From Pseudomonadota bacterium (GTDB lineage Bacteria > Pseudomonadota > Alphaproteobacteria > Rhodospirillales > 2-02-FULL-58-16), in NCBI GenBank assembly GCA_022567015.1, contig JADFHR010000115.1, positions 1-10,138 on the forward strand: 10,138 nt of DNA, given 5' to 3'. The notes beneath the pieces were generated by a model. It saw only the letters and a list, made by a program, of their open reading frames with translations. It did no database searches and was not told where the DNA came from. The position numbers and the translations under genes are program-made. This document shows, piece by piece, positions 1-6,915 of this stretch (positions within the stretch are counted from its first letter, which is position 1; each line of letters opens with the position of its first letter).

Positions 1-14
1 GACCGCAACGGCGG

Positions 15-144
15 CTTACCAAGGCTTTCGGACGGCGTCGCGCACGCTTCGCGATGCCCCGCATCGCCACGGCGCACGCTTAGGGCCGAAAATCTTGGTA
101 AGCCGGCTCGTCGGGTCATGATCAGCGTCCCTTGGTATAATACC
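15..144. repeat. Palindromic intergenic element, left copy
   Basis: The 88-bp core (15-102) begins with CTTACCAAG and ends with its reverse complement CTTGGTAAG. Including flanks (13-24 and 93-104) the arms match at 11 of 12 positions. Inside are a 7-bp hairpin with a 3-nt loop (51-57 and 61-67, arm GCGATGC) and a direct repeat of GCGCACGCTT (40-49 and 72-81). A tail leads to a 15-bp palindrome, TTGGTATAATACCAA (132-146), which ends 2 bp beyond the stop codon of the minus-strand dehydrogenase. The element recurs inverted at 10011-10138 with three substitutions (positions 71, 93, 128) and a 2-nt indel in the small palindrome. It has no transposase, so it looks like a REP/MITE-type dispersed element. 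A role as mRNA 3' end or terminator is possible, but no T-run follows. Confidence 0.9.
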
Positions 145-148
145 AATA

Positions 149-3076
149 TTATCGAACGTCCGTATCTGCCAGGGCGGACTCGAGGACGCGCGCCACGTGC
201 ATCGCCCGGCGCCCGGTCCCGTCGCGGATCTGCTGGCGGCAGCTCGTCCCGTCGGCGACGATGACCACATCGTCGCCGGCGGCGCGGACGGCCGGAAGCA
301 CGCCCAGCTCCCCCATCTTCATGGACAGATCAAAGTGTTCGGCCTCGTAGCCGAAGGCGCCGGCCATGCCGCAGCAACCGGACTCCACCACGTCGATCTC
401 CAGGTCCGGAACGAGGCCGAGCGTCCGTTCCACCGCGCCCATGGCGGCGAACGCCTTCTGGTGGCAGTGTCCGTGTAGAAGGGCGCGGCGCCAGGCCACG
501 GGCTTCAACGGCAGCGCCAGGCGCCCGCCGTCGCTTTCCGCCGCCAGGAAGTCCTCGAACATGAGCGCCCGGGCCGCCAGCGCCTCGGTGTCGGGGCCGG
601 GCAACAGGGCCTTGAATTCATCGCGCAGGGTGAACAGGCACGAGGGCTCCAGGCCGATCACCGGAATCCCCCTCTCCACGTAGGGGCGCAACGCCGCGAT
701 CATCCGCCCGGCCTCGCGGCGCGCCTCGGCCACCAGGCCCGCCGACAGGAAGGTGCGCCCGCAGCACAGGGGCCGGCCGTTGCCGTGCGGCAGGTGCACC
801 CGGCAGCCGGCGGCCTCCAGCACGGCGACCGCGGCGCGGGCGTTTTCCGGTTCGAAATAGGTGTTGAAGGTGTCCACGAACAGCACCACCTCGCGCCCCC
901 CGTCCGCCCCCGCGGGAGTCTGGCGGCCGCGGAAAACGTCGCGCCGCCAGCGCGGCAGGGGGCGCCGGGCGCTCAGGCCGAGCAGGCGCTCGCTCAAGGC
1001 CGGGAGGCCCGGAACCCGGTCCCGTAAGTTTAGCAGGAACGCCAGCCGCGCCGCCCATGGCGCATAGCGGGGCAGATTGGCGACCACGCGCTCGCGCAGG
1101 GGCAGCCCGTGGCGCCTGTGGTAGTGGTGCAGGAACTCGATTTTCATCCGCGCCATATCGACGCCGGTCGGACACTCGCGCTTGCAGCCCTTGCACCCGA
1201 TGCACAGGTCCATGGTTTCCGCCATGGCGTCGGAGACAAGGGCGTCCGGCCCAAGCTGGCCGGTGATGGCGAGGCGGAGCGTGTTGGCCCGCCCGCGGGT
1301 GACGTGGGTCTCGTCCCTGGTGACGCGGAAGGACGGGCACATGACGCCGGCGTCGGATTTCCGGCAGGCGCCGTTGTTGTTGCACATCTCGACGGCGCCG
1401 GCGAAGCCGCCCCATTCGGACCAGTCGAGCACGGTCTCGATGGGCCGGGGCGCGTAGCCGGGCTGGTAGCGGAACAGGCTGCGGTCATCCATCCGCGGCG
1501 GGCGGACGATGCGGCCCGGGTTGAACAGTCCCTGCGGGTCGAAGGCGTCCTTGATGTCTTCGAGGGCGCGCACGATGCGGGACCCGAACATGAACTCGTG
1601 GAATTCCGAGCGCACGATGCCGTCGCCGTGTTCACCGGAATGGGAACCCTTGTAGTCGCGCACCATGGCGAAGGTCTCTTCCGCGATGGCCCGCATTTTG
1701 CGCACGTCGCCGCCGGCCTTCATGTTGAGCACCGGGCGCACGTGCAGGCAGCCGACGGAGGCGTGCGCGTACCACGTGCCCCGGGTGCCGTGCTTCTCGA
1801 AGATCCGGTTGAGGCGCTCGGTGTATTCGCCCAGGTGCTCCAGCGGCACCGCGCAGTCCTCGATGAAGGACACCGGTTTGCCGTCCCCCTTCATGGACAT
1901 CATGATGTTGAGGCCGGCCTTGCGGACCTCCCAAACGGCGTGCTGGAAGGCGCCGTCGGTGACGGCCATCATGGCGCCGGGGAAGCCGAGGGTGGACATG
2001 AGGTCGGCCAGGGACTCCAGCCGGCGCTTCTGCTCGGATTCATCGTCGCCGGCGAACTCGACCATGAGAAGCGCTTCGCATGGGTCGTCGACCAGCCGCT
2101 CGATGGTCGCCCGGAAGGCCGGAATATCGCGCGCCAGGTCGATCATGGTGCGGTCCACCACCTCCACCGCCGCCGGCTCGAGCCCGACGATGTGACGGGT
2201 CGCCTCCATGGCCTCGGAGAAGGTGGAAAACCGGCAGACGCCGAGGACCGTGTGGGCCGGGATCGGCTGCAGGTCGAGTTCGATGGCGGTGAAGAACGCC
2301 AGTGTGCCCTCGGAGCCGACGAGAAGGCGCGCCATGTTGTGGCCGCCGGGCGCGATGGTGTCGATGTTGTAGCCGCCGACCCGGCGCAGCAGCTTCGGCC
2401 AGCGGGCGTCGATCTGATCGGCCTCGCGCGCCGCGATGGCGCGCAGGCGGGCGACCAGATCCCGGTACGCCGCGTTGTCGGCCAGGGAATCGACGGCCGC
2501 CGGAACGGGACCGAAATTCCATGTCTCGCCGTTCGCCATCACGGCGTCGATGGCGCGCACGTTGTGGACCATGTTGCCGTAGCGGATGGACCGCGCCCCG
2601 CAGCTGTTGTTGCCGGCCATGCCGCCGATGGTGGCGCGGCTGGCGGTCGACGGGTCGATGGGAAAGAACAGCCCATGGGGCTTGAGAAACCGGTTCAACT
2701 GGTCGAGAATCACGCCCGGCTGCACGCGCACGGTGCGCGCCCCGGCATCGAAGTCGAGCACGGCGTTCAGGTACTTCGACGTGTCGACGACCAGGGCCTC
2801 GGCCACGGTCTGCCCGCACTGGGACGTCCCGCCGCCGCGCGCCAGCACCGGCGTTCCTTCCTCGGCCGCGATCTCGATGACGCGCACGATGTCTTCGGTG
2901 GTGCGCGGCACGACCACGCCGATGGGCTCGATCTGGTAGATCGAGGCGTCGGTGCTGTAGCGGCCGCGGGTGAACGCGTCGAACAGCACCTCTCCCTCCA
3001 GGGCGCGGCGCAACCTCTGGGCGAGGGCGCTGTCGCCGACGCGCGGCGCGGCCTTGTCGGGGGCGGTTCGGTGCAT
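149..3076 (-). CDS. ydiJ: YdiJ-type FAD/Fe-S D-2-hydroxyacid dehydrogenase (D-2-hydroxyglutarate dehydrogenase-like)
   Basis: A predicted 975-residue flavoenzyme oxidising a D-2-hydroxyacid to the 2-oxoacid and passing electrons through Fe-S clusters, probably to the respiratory chain. The FAD-binding (PCMH/GlcD-type) domain spans about 50-270, with the GGGTS loop (81-85), the IGGMAGNNSCGARS region (150-163) and GSEGT (254-258). The FAD-oxidase C-terminal domain follows to about 525, with His438 and His445 spaced as in the HxxxxxxH metal-binding pair of this family, and GEHGDG (481-486). Next are CNNNGACR (565-572) and CIGCKGCKRECP (625-636), a 4Fe-4S motif, then two cysteine-rich CCG-type segments (CCG at 771-773 and 901-903). 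E. coli YdiJ has the same order and about 1,018 residues. The ATG at 3076 is chosen because homology begins about 20 residues later; no strong RBS is seen, and an in-frame ATG at 3121 would add 15 residues. Substrate is inferred: glycolate or D-lactate are alternatives. It is divergent from the aminotransferase gene. Confidence 0.88.
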   Translation of the reverse strand: MHRTAPDKAAPRVGDSALAQRLRRALEGEVLFDAFTRGRYSTDASIYQIEPIGVVVPRTTEDIVRVIEIAAEEGTPVLARGGGTSQCGQTVAEALVVDTSKYLNAVLDFDAGARTVRVQPGVILDQLNRFLKPHGLFFPIDPSTASRATIGGMAGNNSCGARSIRYGNMVHNVRAIDAVMANGETWNFGPVPAAVDSLADNAAYRDLVARLRAIAAREADQIDARWPKLLRRVGGYNIDTIAPGGHNMARLLVGSEGTLAFFTAIELDLQPIPAHTVLGVCRFSTFSEAMEATRHIVGLEPAAVEVVDRTMIDLARDIPAFRATIERLVDDPCEALLMVEFAGDDESEQKRRLESLADLMSTLGFPGAMMAVTDGAFQHAVWEVRKAGLNIMMSMKGDGKPVSFIEDCAVPLEHLGEYTERLNRIFEKHGTRGTWYAHASVGCLHVRPVLNMKAGGDVRKMRAIAEETFAMVRDYKGSHSGEHGDGIVRSEFHEFMFGSRIVRALEDIKDAFDPQGLFNPGRIVRPPRMDDRSLFRYQPGYAPRPIETVLDWSEWGGFAGAVEMCNNNGACRKSDAGVMCPSFRVTRDETHVTRGRANTLRLAITGQLGPDALVSDAMAETMDLCIGCKGCKRECPTGVDMARMKIEFLHHYHRRHGLPLRERVVANLPRYAPWAARLAFLLNLRDRVPGLPALSERLLGLSARRPLPRWRRDVFRGRQTPAGADGGREVVLFVDTFNTYFEPENARAAVAVLEAAGCRVHLPHGNGRPLCCGRTFLSAGLVAEARREAGRMIAALRPYVERGIPVIGLEPSCLFTLRDEFKALLPGPDTEALAARALMFEDFLAAESDGGRLALPLKPVAWRRALLHGHCHQKAFAAMGAVERTLGLVPDLEIDVVESGCCGMAGAFGYEAEHFDLSMKMGELGVLPAVRAAGDDVVIVADGTSCRQQIRDGTGRRAMHVARVLESALADTDVR

Positions 3077-3109
3077 GGGCCCGGCGAAATGGCGTGAAAT
3101 GCGGCCCCG

Positions 3110-3139
3110 AGTATCCACCATCGGGCCAAAGGAATGCAA
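3110..3139 (-). promoter_or_regulatory. Candidate sigma70-like promoter for the minus-strand dehydrogenase
   Basis: Read on the minus strand, TTGCAT (3139-3134) is followed after 18 bp by GATACT (3115-3110), which lies about 35 bp upstream of the ATG at 3076. The matches to consensus are weak (3/6 and 4/6). If real, transcription would begin downstream of the alternative start at 3121 and so support the shorter protein. Between this site and the start codon, GAAATG occurs twice exactly 10 bp apart (3086-3091 and 3096-3101), a spacing of one helical turn. Confidence 0.25.
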
Positions 3140-3219
3140 GGGCGGCCCGGCGGCGGGCGCGGCGGCGGGGCGGACCGCCAAACCCTTGCGCCAGGGCCGG
3201 TTGGGCGGCGCGTGCGCAC

Positions 3220-3247
3220 TTGTCGGCGGGCGCTTTAGATGCATAAT
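3220..3247 (+). promoter_or_regulatory. Candidate sigma70-like promoter for the aminotransferase gene
   Basis: TTGTCG (3220-3225) and CATAAT (3242-3247) are separated by 16 bp, matching consensus at 4/6 and 5/6. The stretch TTTAGATGCATAAT is the most AT-rich part of an otherwise very GC-rich 283-bp divergent region. A start near 3254 would give a leader of about 105 nt before the ATG at 3360. Confidence 0.4.
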
Positions 3248-3262
3248 GCGGGCCCTGGGACT

Positions 3263-3336
3263 GGGGAGCCTCCGTTCACGGCATCGGGTGCCGGCGCCGC
3301 CTTGGCGCACCCGTGGCGTCGTGCCGGCGGCTCCTC
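3263..3336 (+). promoter_or_regulatory. Foldable 5' leader ahead of the aminotransferase ribosome binding site
   Basis: GGGGAGCC (3263-3270) can pair with GGCTCCTC (3329-3336) as 8 pairs including one G-U. After a single mismatch, CCG (3272-3274) pairs with CGG (3325-3327). This encloses a second perfect 6-bp hairpin, GGGTGC (3286-3291) with GCACCC (3307-3312). The outer stem ends 4 nt before the GGGAAGGA Shine-Dalgarno sequence (3341-3348), where folding could influence translation. It matches no riboswitch that I recognise, and GC-rich DNA forms chance stems easily. Confidence 0.3.
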
Positions 3337-3359
3337 TCAAGGGAAGGACTTCGACGTCC

Positions 3360-4583
3360 ATGCTGAAGAACACGCCCAGCCGGCCGGGCCGGCATTTCCT
3401 CCAGATACCGGGGCCGACGAACGTTCCCGAGCGCATCCTGCGCGCCATGGGGCGGCCGACCATCGACCACCGGGGCCCGGAATTCGCCGACATGGCGCGG
3501 GGCATCTTCGAAGGCCTCAAGGACGTCTTCAAGACCTCCGGTCCGGTCGTCATCTACCCCTCTTCGGGCACCGGCGCCTGGGAAGGGGCCCTGGTCAACA
3601 CCCTGTCGCCGGGCGACCGCGTGCTGATGTTCGAAACCGGCCAGTTCGCCGCCCTGTGGCACTCCGTGGCCGAACGTCTGGGCCTCGAGGCGGAGCTCGT
3701 TCCCGGCGACTGGCGCCACGGCGTCGATCCGGCCCAGGTGGAGGCGAAGCTCGCCGACGACACCGCCCACGCGATCAAGGCCGTCTGCGTCGTCCACAAC
3801 GAGACCGCCACCGGGGTGACCAGCCGCGTCGCCGAGGTGCGCGCCGCCATGGACCGGGCCGGGCATCCGGCCCTGCTGCTGGTGGATACGGTTTCGTCGC
3901 TGGCGTCCATCGACTACCGCCATGACGAATGGGGGGTGGACGTCACCGTCGGCTGCTCGCAGAAGGGGCTGATGCTGCCCCCGGGCCTGGGTTTCAACGC
4001 CGTCAGCGGCAAGGCGCTGGCCGCCGCCAAGGCGGCGACCCTGCCCAAGGCCTACTGGGACTGGGGGCCGATGCTGGACAACAACGCGCGCGGGTTCTTC
4101 CCCTATACGCCCCCGACCAACCTGCTATACGGCCTCGCCGAGGCCCTGGCGATGCTCGGTGAAGAAGGTCTGGACAACGTGTTCGCCCGGCACGACCGGC
4201 TGGCCGAGGCGACGCGCCGCGCGGTCCGGGCCTGGGGGTTGGAGATCCTGTGCCTGAATCCGGCCGAGTACTCGAGTGCCCTTACCGCCATCGTGATGCC
4301 CGAAGGCCACGACGCGGATGCCCTGCGCAAGGTGATCCTGGAGCGCTTCGACTTGTCGCTCGGCACCGGCCTGGGCAAGGTCAAGGGAAAGGTGTTCCGC
4401 ATCGGGCACCTGGGCGATTTCAACGAACTCATGCTGGCCGGGACCCTGTGCGGCGTCGAGATGGGCCTTGGCCTGGCCGGCGTGCCGCACCAGCGGGGCG
4501 GCGTCGACGCCGCGCTGCGCTATCTCGCCGATCCCGAGGGCAGGGCGATGGAAGAAGCCTCGCCCGCACGCGCCTCGGCCTGA
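3360..4583 (+). CDS. sgaA: Serine-glyoxylate aminotransferase (class V PLP aminotransferase)
   Basis: A 407-residue PLP enzyme of the family that moves the amino group of serine (or another amino acid) to glyoxylate, giving hydroxypyruvate and glycine in the cytoplasm. Seen directly: the N-terminal IPGPTNVPERIL signature (16-27), PSSGTGAWEGAL (67-78) for the PLP phosphate site, HNETATG (146-152), Asp176 in VDTVSS to contact the pyridine nitrogen, and Lys202 in GCSQKGLMLPPG as the Schiff-base lysine. Length is normal for the family. The ATG at 3360 follows GGGAAGGA (3341-3348) and starts just before the conserved region; a longer open frame upstream runs through non-coding DNA. Close relatives include aspartate-glyoxylate (BhcA-type) and alanine-glyoxylate aminotransferases, so the amino donor is not certain. 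No other serine-cycle or beta-hydroxyaspartate-cycle gene is present. It probably leads the operon with the two CoA genes downstream. Confidence 0.88.
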   Translation: MLKNTPSRPGRHFLQIPGPTNVPERILRAMGRPTIDHRGPEFADMARGIFEGLKDVFKTSGPVVIYPSSGTGAWEGALVNTLSPGDRVLMFETGQFAALWHSVAERLGLEAELVPGDWRHGVDPAQVEAKLADDTAHAIKAVCVVHNETATGVTSRVAEVRAAMDRAGHPALLLVDTVSSLASIDYRHDEWGVDVTVGCSQKGLMLPPGLGFNAVSGKALAAAKAATLPKAYWDWGPMLDNNARGFFPYTPPTNLLYGLAEALAMLGEEGLDNVFARHDRLAEATRRAVRAWGLEILCLNPAEYSSALTAIVMPEGHDADALRKVILERFDLSLGTGLGKVKGKVFRIGHLGDFNELMLAGTLCGVEMGLGLAGVPHQRGGVDAALRYLADPEGRAMEEASPARASA

Positions 4584-4674
4584 CCGGCAACGCCCGCTTT
4601 CCAATGTGGCCGGCGGCAATCGGAACCCCGTCCGCGGTGGTGGTCTGTTAAAGATAAGGGGTGGGGAGGAGCCC

Positions 4675-5454
4675 ATGTCCCAATCCGTACTCGTCGAGCG
4701 CGCCGATGACATCGCGACGGTCATCCTCAACGCGCCGGAAAAGCTCAACGCGCTCAGCAAGGGAACCTGGGAGCGCCTGGCCGACGTGATGGCCGGGCTG
4801 TCGGCCGAGGACGACCTGCGCTGCATCGTCGTGCGCGGGGCCGGCGACAGGGCCTTCGCGGCGGGCGCCGATATCAGCGAATTCGAGACCGAGCGCAGCG
4901 ACCCCGAAAGCTGCAAGGCTTACAGCCGCATGGTGGCCAGGACCATGAACACGGTCGCCGAATGCCGTCATCCCACCATCGCCCTGATCAAGGGCGCCTG
5001 CGTCGGCGGAGGGCTGGAGATCGCCTGTTGCTGTGACCTGCGCATCTGCGGCGACTCCAGCCGTTTCGGCATCCCGGTCAACCGGCTCGGGCTGGTCATG
5101 GCCCATGCCGAGCTCACGATGCTGCTGGCCCTGGTCGGGCGCGCCCAGACCCTGGAGATCCTTCTCGAGGGGCGCGTATTCGGGGCCGCCGAGGCGAAGG
5201 AAAAGGGGCTGGTGAACCGCGTGGTGCCGGACGCGGACGTGGAGGACGAGGTCTACGCGACGGCCCGGCGGATCGCCGCCGGGGCGCCCCTGGTGGCGCG
5301 CTGGCACAAGCGGTTCGCGCGGCGGCTCCTCGATCCCCGGCCGTTGACCGAAAAGGAGGTCGACGAAGGCGTCGCCTGCTTCGAAACCGAGGACTACCGG
5401 ATAGGCATCCGCGCCTTCCTGGATAAAAAGACGCCGCTGTTCAAGGGACGCTAG
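4675..5454 (+). CDS. Crotonase-family protein (enoyl-CoA hydratase/isomerase-like) with altered active site
   Basis: A 259-residue protein with the crotonase fold, which binds acyl-CoA and stabilises an enolate. The oxyanion-hole segments are present: AAGADI (62-67) and VGGGLE (110-115). Glu115 matches the first catalytic Glu of rat enoyl-CoA hydratase (Glu144). The second catalytic position (Glu164), 20 residues on, is Val135 in FGIPVNRLGL, and the usual IPGAGGTQ stretch is replaced by VMAHAELT. Simple hydration is therefore doubtful; isomerase, decarboxylase, hydrolase or another enolate reaction is possible. The ATG at 4675 follows a strong GGGGAGG (4663-4669) with a 5-nt spacer. It lies 91 bp after the aminotransferase, with no convincing terminator between, and 12 bp before the CoA-transferase, so the two CoA proteins probably act on the same substrate. 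Family assignment is firm and function open. Confidence 0.87.
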   Translation: MSQSVLVERADDIATVILNAPEKLNALSKGTWERLADVMAGLSAEDDLRCIVVRGAGDRAFAAGADISEFETERSDPESCKAYSRMVARTMNTVAECRHPTIALIKGACVGGGLEIACCCDLRICGDSSRFGIPVNRLGLVMAHAELTMLLALVGRAQTLEILLEGRVFGAAEAKEKGLVNRVVPDADVEDEVYATARRIAAGAPLVARWHKRFARRLLDPRPLTEKEVDEGVACFETEDYRIGIRAFLDKKTPLFKGR

Positions 5455-5466
5455 AGGCTCCTAGGC

Positions 5467-6672
5467 ATGGCATCCGCACCACCCCTGGACGGGATCACGG
5501 TCATCGAGCTGGCCCACATCATGGCCGGGCCGGTGTGCGGCCTGATGCTGGCCGACATGGGCGCCGACGTCATCAAGGTGGAGAAGGTTCCCGGCGGGGA
5601 CGATTCGCGGCGCTTCCTGCCTCCCGACATCGACGGCGAATCCGCCGCCTTCATGATGCTCAACCGCAACAAACGCGGCATCGCGGTCAACCTCAAGCAC
5701 GAGGACGGCAAGGCCGTGCTCAGGCGGCTGCTGGCCACGGCCGACGTGCTCATCGAGAACTACCGCCGCGGCACCATGGAACGCCTCGGCCTGGGGTACG
5801 AGGTCCTAAAGCGCGACAATCCCGGCCTCATCTATTGCGAAATTTCGGGCTTCGGCCGTACCGGCCCCTATCGCGACCGCGGCGGCTTCGACCTCATCGC
5901 CCAGGGCATGAGCGGGCTCATGAGCATCACCGGCGAAGGCCCGGGCAGGGAGCCGGTCAAGGTGGGCGCTCCGGTCACCGACATCACCGCCGGCATCCTC
6001 GGCGCCATGGGCGTGCTCGCGGCCTATGTGCACCGCCTGAAGACAGGGCAAGGGCAGCGCGTCGATACCTCGCTGTTCGAAGCCGGCATCGTGCACAGCT
6101 ACTGGCAGTCGGCGATCTGCCTGGCGACCGGCGAATCCCCCGGCCCCATGGGATCGGCGCACCCCCTGAACGCGCCTTACCAGGCCTTTCGAACCGCCGA
6201 CGGCTGGATCACCGTGGGCGCCGCCAACCAGGCCAACTGGCTCAAGATTTTGGACGTCCTGGAGGTGCCCGGCATCGCCGAGGACCCGCGCTTCGCCGAC
6301 AACGCCAAACGCATGGAAAACCAGCCGGTGTTGGCCGAAGCGCTGGGCAAGGTGTTCGCCGGCCGCACCACCGCCGATTGGGTGCGGCGCATGGCAGCGG
6401 CGGGCGTCCCCGCCGGGCCGGTGTTGAGCATCGGCGAGATGCACGCGGACGCGCAGACCCTTGCCCGTGACATGATCGTCGAAGCGCCCCACAGCCGCCT
6501 GGGCGCGGTCAAGACCCTGGGCACGCCGGTCAAGTTTTCCGCCACCCCGGCCGGGGTCCGGCGCGGCGCGCCGGTGCTCGGCGAACACACGCGCGAGGTC
6601 CTGGGCGGGTGCGGGTACTCGGACGACGAGATCGACGGGCTGGCCAAATCGGGCACCGTCATCGTCGCCTGA
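5467..6672 (+). CDS. Class III (CaiB/BaiF family) acyl-CoA transferase
   Basis: A 401-residue family III CoA-transferase, moving CoA from a donor thioester (often succinyl- or formyl-CoA) to a carboxylic acid through an aspartyl-CoA intermediate. Seen: the N-terminal LDGITVIELAHIMAGPVCG (7-25), LADMGADVIKVE (28-39) and NRNKRGIAVNLK (66-77) CoA-binding segments, and VLIENYRRGTMERLGLGYE (94-112). Asp172 in GAPVTDITAG lies at the position of the catalytic Asp169 of formyl-CoA transferase, and the C-terminal part has the usual AAGVPAGPV segment (409-411 aside, near residues 313-321). Length fits the family. It starts 12 bp after the crotonase stop with only AGAGG as ribosome binding signal, which suggests translational coupling. 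The acceptor acid cannot be read from sequence; the neighbours (2-hydroxyacid dehydrogenase, glyoxylate aminotransferase, crotonase) hint at a small hydroxy- or unsaturated dicarboxylic acid, as inference only. Confidence 0.9.
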   Translation: MASAPPLDGITVIELAHIMAGPVCGLMLADMGADVIKVEKVPGGDDSRRFLPPDIDGESAAFMMLNRNKRGIAVNLKHEDGKAVLRRLLATADVLIENYRRGTMERLGLGYEVLKRDNPGLIYCEISGFGRTGPYRDRGGFDLIAQGMSGLMSITGEGPGREPVKVGAPVTDITAGILGAMGVLAAYVHRLKTGQGQRVDTSLFEAGIVHSYWQSAICLATGESPGPMGSAHPLNAPYQAFRTADGWITVGAANQANWLKILDVLEVPGIAEDPRFADNAKRMENQPVLAEALGKVFAGRTTADWVRRMAAAGVPAGPVLSIGEMHADAQTLARDMIVEAPHSRLGAVKTLGTPVKFSATPAGVRRGAPVLGEHTREVLGGCGYSDDEIDGLAKSGTVIVA

Positions 6673-6685
6673 GCGGGCCGCGGCC

Positions 6686-6708
6686 GGCGGAACGCGGCGC
6701 CGTTCGCC
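6686..6708 (+). terminator. Candidate terminator hairpin after the CoA-transferase
   Basis: GGC (6686-6688) plus GAACG (6690-6694) can pair with CGTTC (6701-6705) plus GCC (6706-6708), giving 8 pairs with one bulged G and a 6-nt loop. It starts 14 bp after the stop codon. No proper T-run follows, only ATTAGATTGATT from 6715, so factor-independent termination would be weak. Confidence 0.3.
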
Positions 6709-6720
6709 GCCGACATTAGA

Positions 6721-6750
6721 TTGATTGTAAACGGCCCGGTATCATATAAG
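6721..6750 (+). promoter_or_regulatory. Candidate promoter of the ABC transporter operon
   Basis: TTGATT (6721-6726) and TATAAG (6745-6750) are 18 bp apart and match the sigma70 boxes at 4/6 and 5/6. The surrounding ATTAGATTGATTGTAA and ATCATATAAG make the clearest AT-rich island in the window. It separates the CoA genes from the transporter genes, so the latter probably form their own transcription unit. Confidence 0.45.
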
Positions 6751-6753
6751 GCA

Positions 6754-6872
6754 GTGGCACCGGGCAGACGCGATTGTGCCCAGGGGGGGCTGAAAGCGAA
6801 AGGCCGGGGGGGTCAAGGTCAAAGCCACCGGTCAGGCCCGGAGCGCCCGGCAGCCGCCCGGGGGGATTTTTT
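6754..6872 (+). promoter_or_regulatory. Transporter operon leader with hairpins and attenuator-like T6
   Basis: Downstream of the candidate promoter, GTGGC (6754-6758) can pair with GCCAC (6824-6828) around an inner hairpin of GGGCA (6762-6766) with TGCCC (6777-6781). Then CCCGG (6846-6850) pairs with CCGGG (6858-6862) over a 7-nt loop, and GGGA and six T residues (6867-6872) follow. The order resembles a leader with a sensing fold and a weak attenuator, about 45 nt before the predicted start. The terminator stem is short and set back from the T-run, no known riboswitch consensus is recognised, and no gene is seen in 6673-6915. Confidence 0.25.
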
Positions 6873-6915
6873 CATTCACCGGCAAGGCGCGGACGTGGGT
6901 CAAGGGCGGAAGCCG

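Noticed and set aside
16..270. Small minus-strand reading frame through the left repeat, with a similar peptide read from the right repeat (end of a plus-strand frame at 9715-10137)
   Set aside because: The shared peptide comes from the repeated DNA itself; the left frame runs into the dehydrogenase gene and the right one overlaps the permease, with no sign of a real protein.
1109..3097. A 662-codon open frame on the plus strand opposite the dehydrogenase
   Set aside because: It is antisense to a gene with intact, recognisable domains; its translation is low-complexity (His, Gly, Ala, Asp rich) without any family motif, as expected of a shadow frame in GC-rich DNA.
2970..3359. Extended N-terminus of the aminotransferase from 2970
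   Set aside because: It overlaps the start of the divergent dehydrogenase; the ATG at 3360 has a good ribosome binding site and matches the family start.
3077..3553. Extended N-terminus of the dehydrogenase up to 3553
   Set aside because: The extra 159 residues would run through the divergent promoter region and into the aminotransferase gene, and have no similarity to the family, whose homology begins near residue 20 of the chosen protein.
3360..4583. 2-aminoethylphosphonate transaminase (PhnW), suggested by the phosphonate-type importer nearby
   Set aside because: The IPGPTNVPERIL, HNETATG and GCSQKGLMLPPG segments fit the serine-glyoxylate group much better, and no phosphonatase gene accompanies it.
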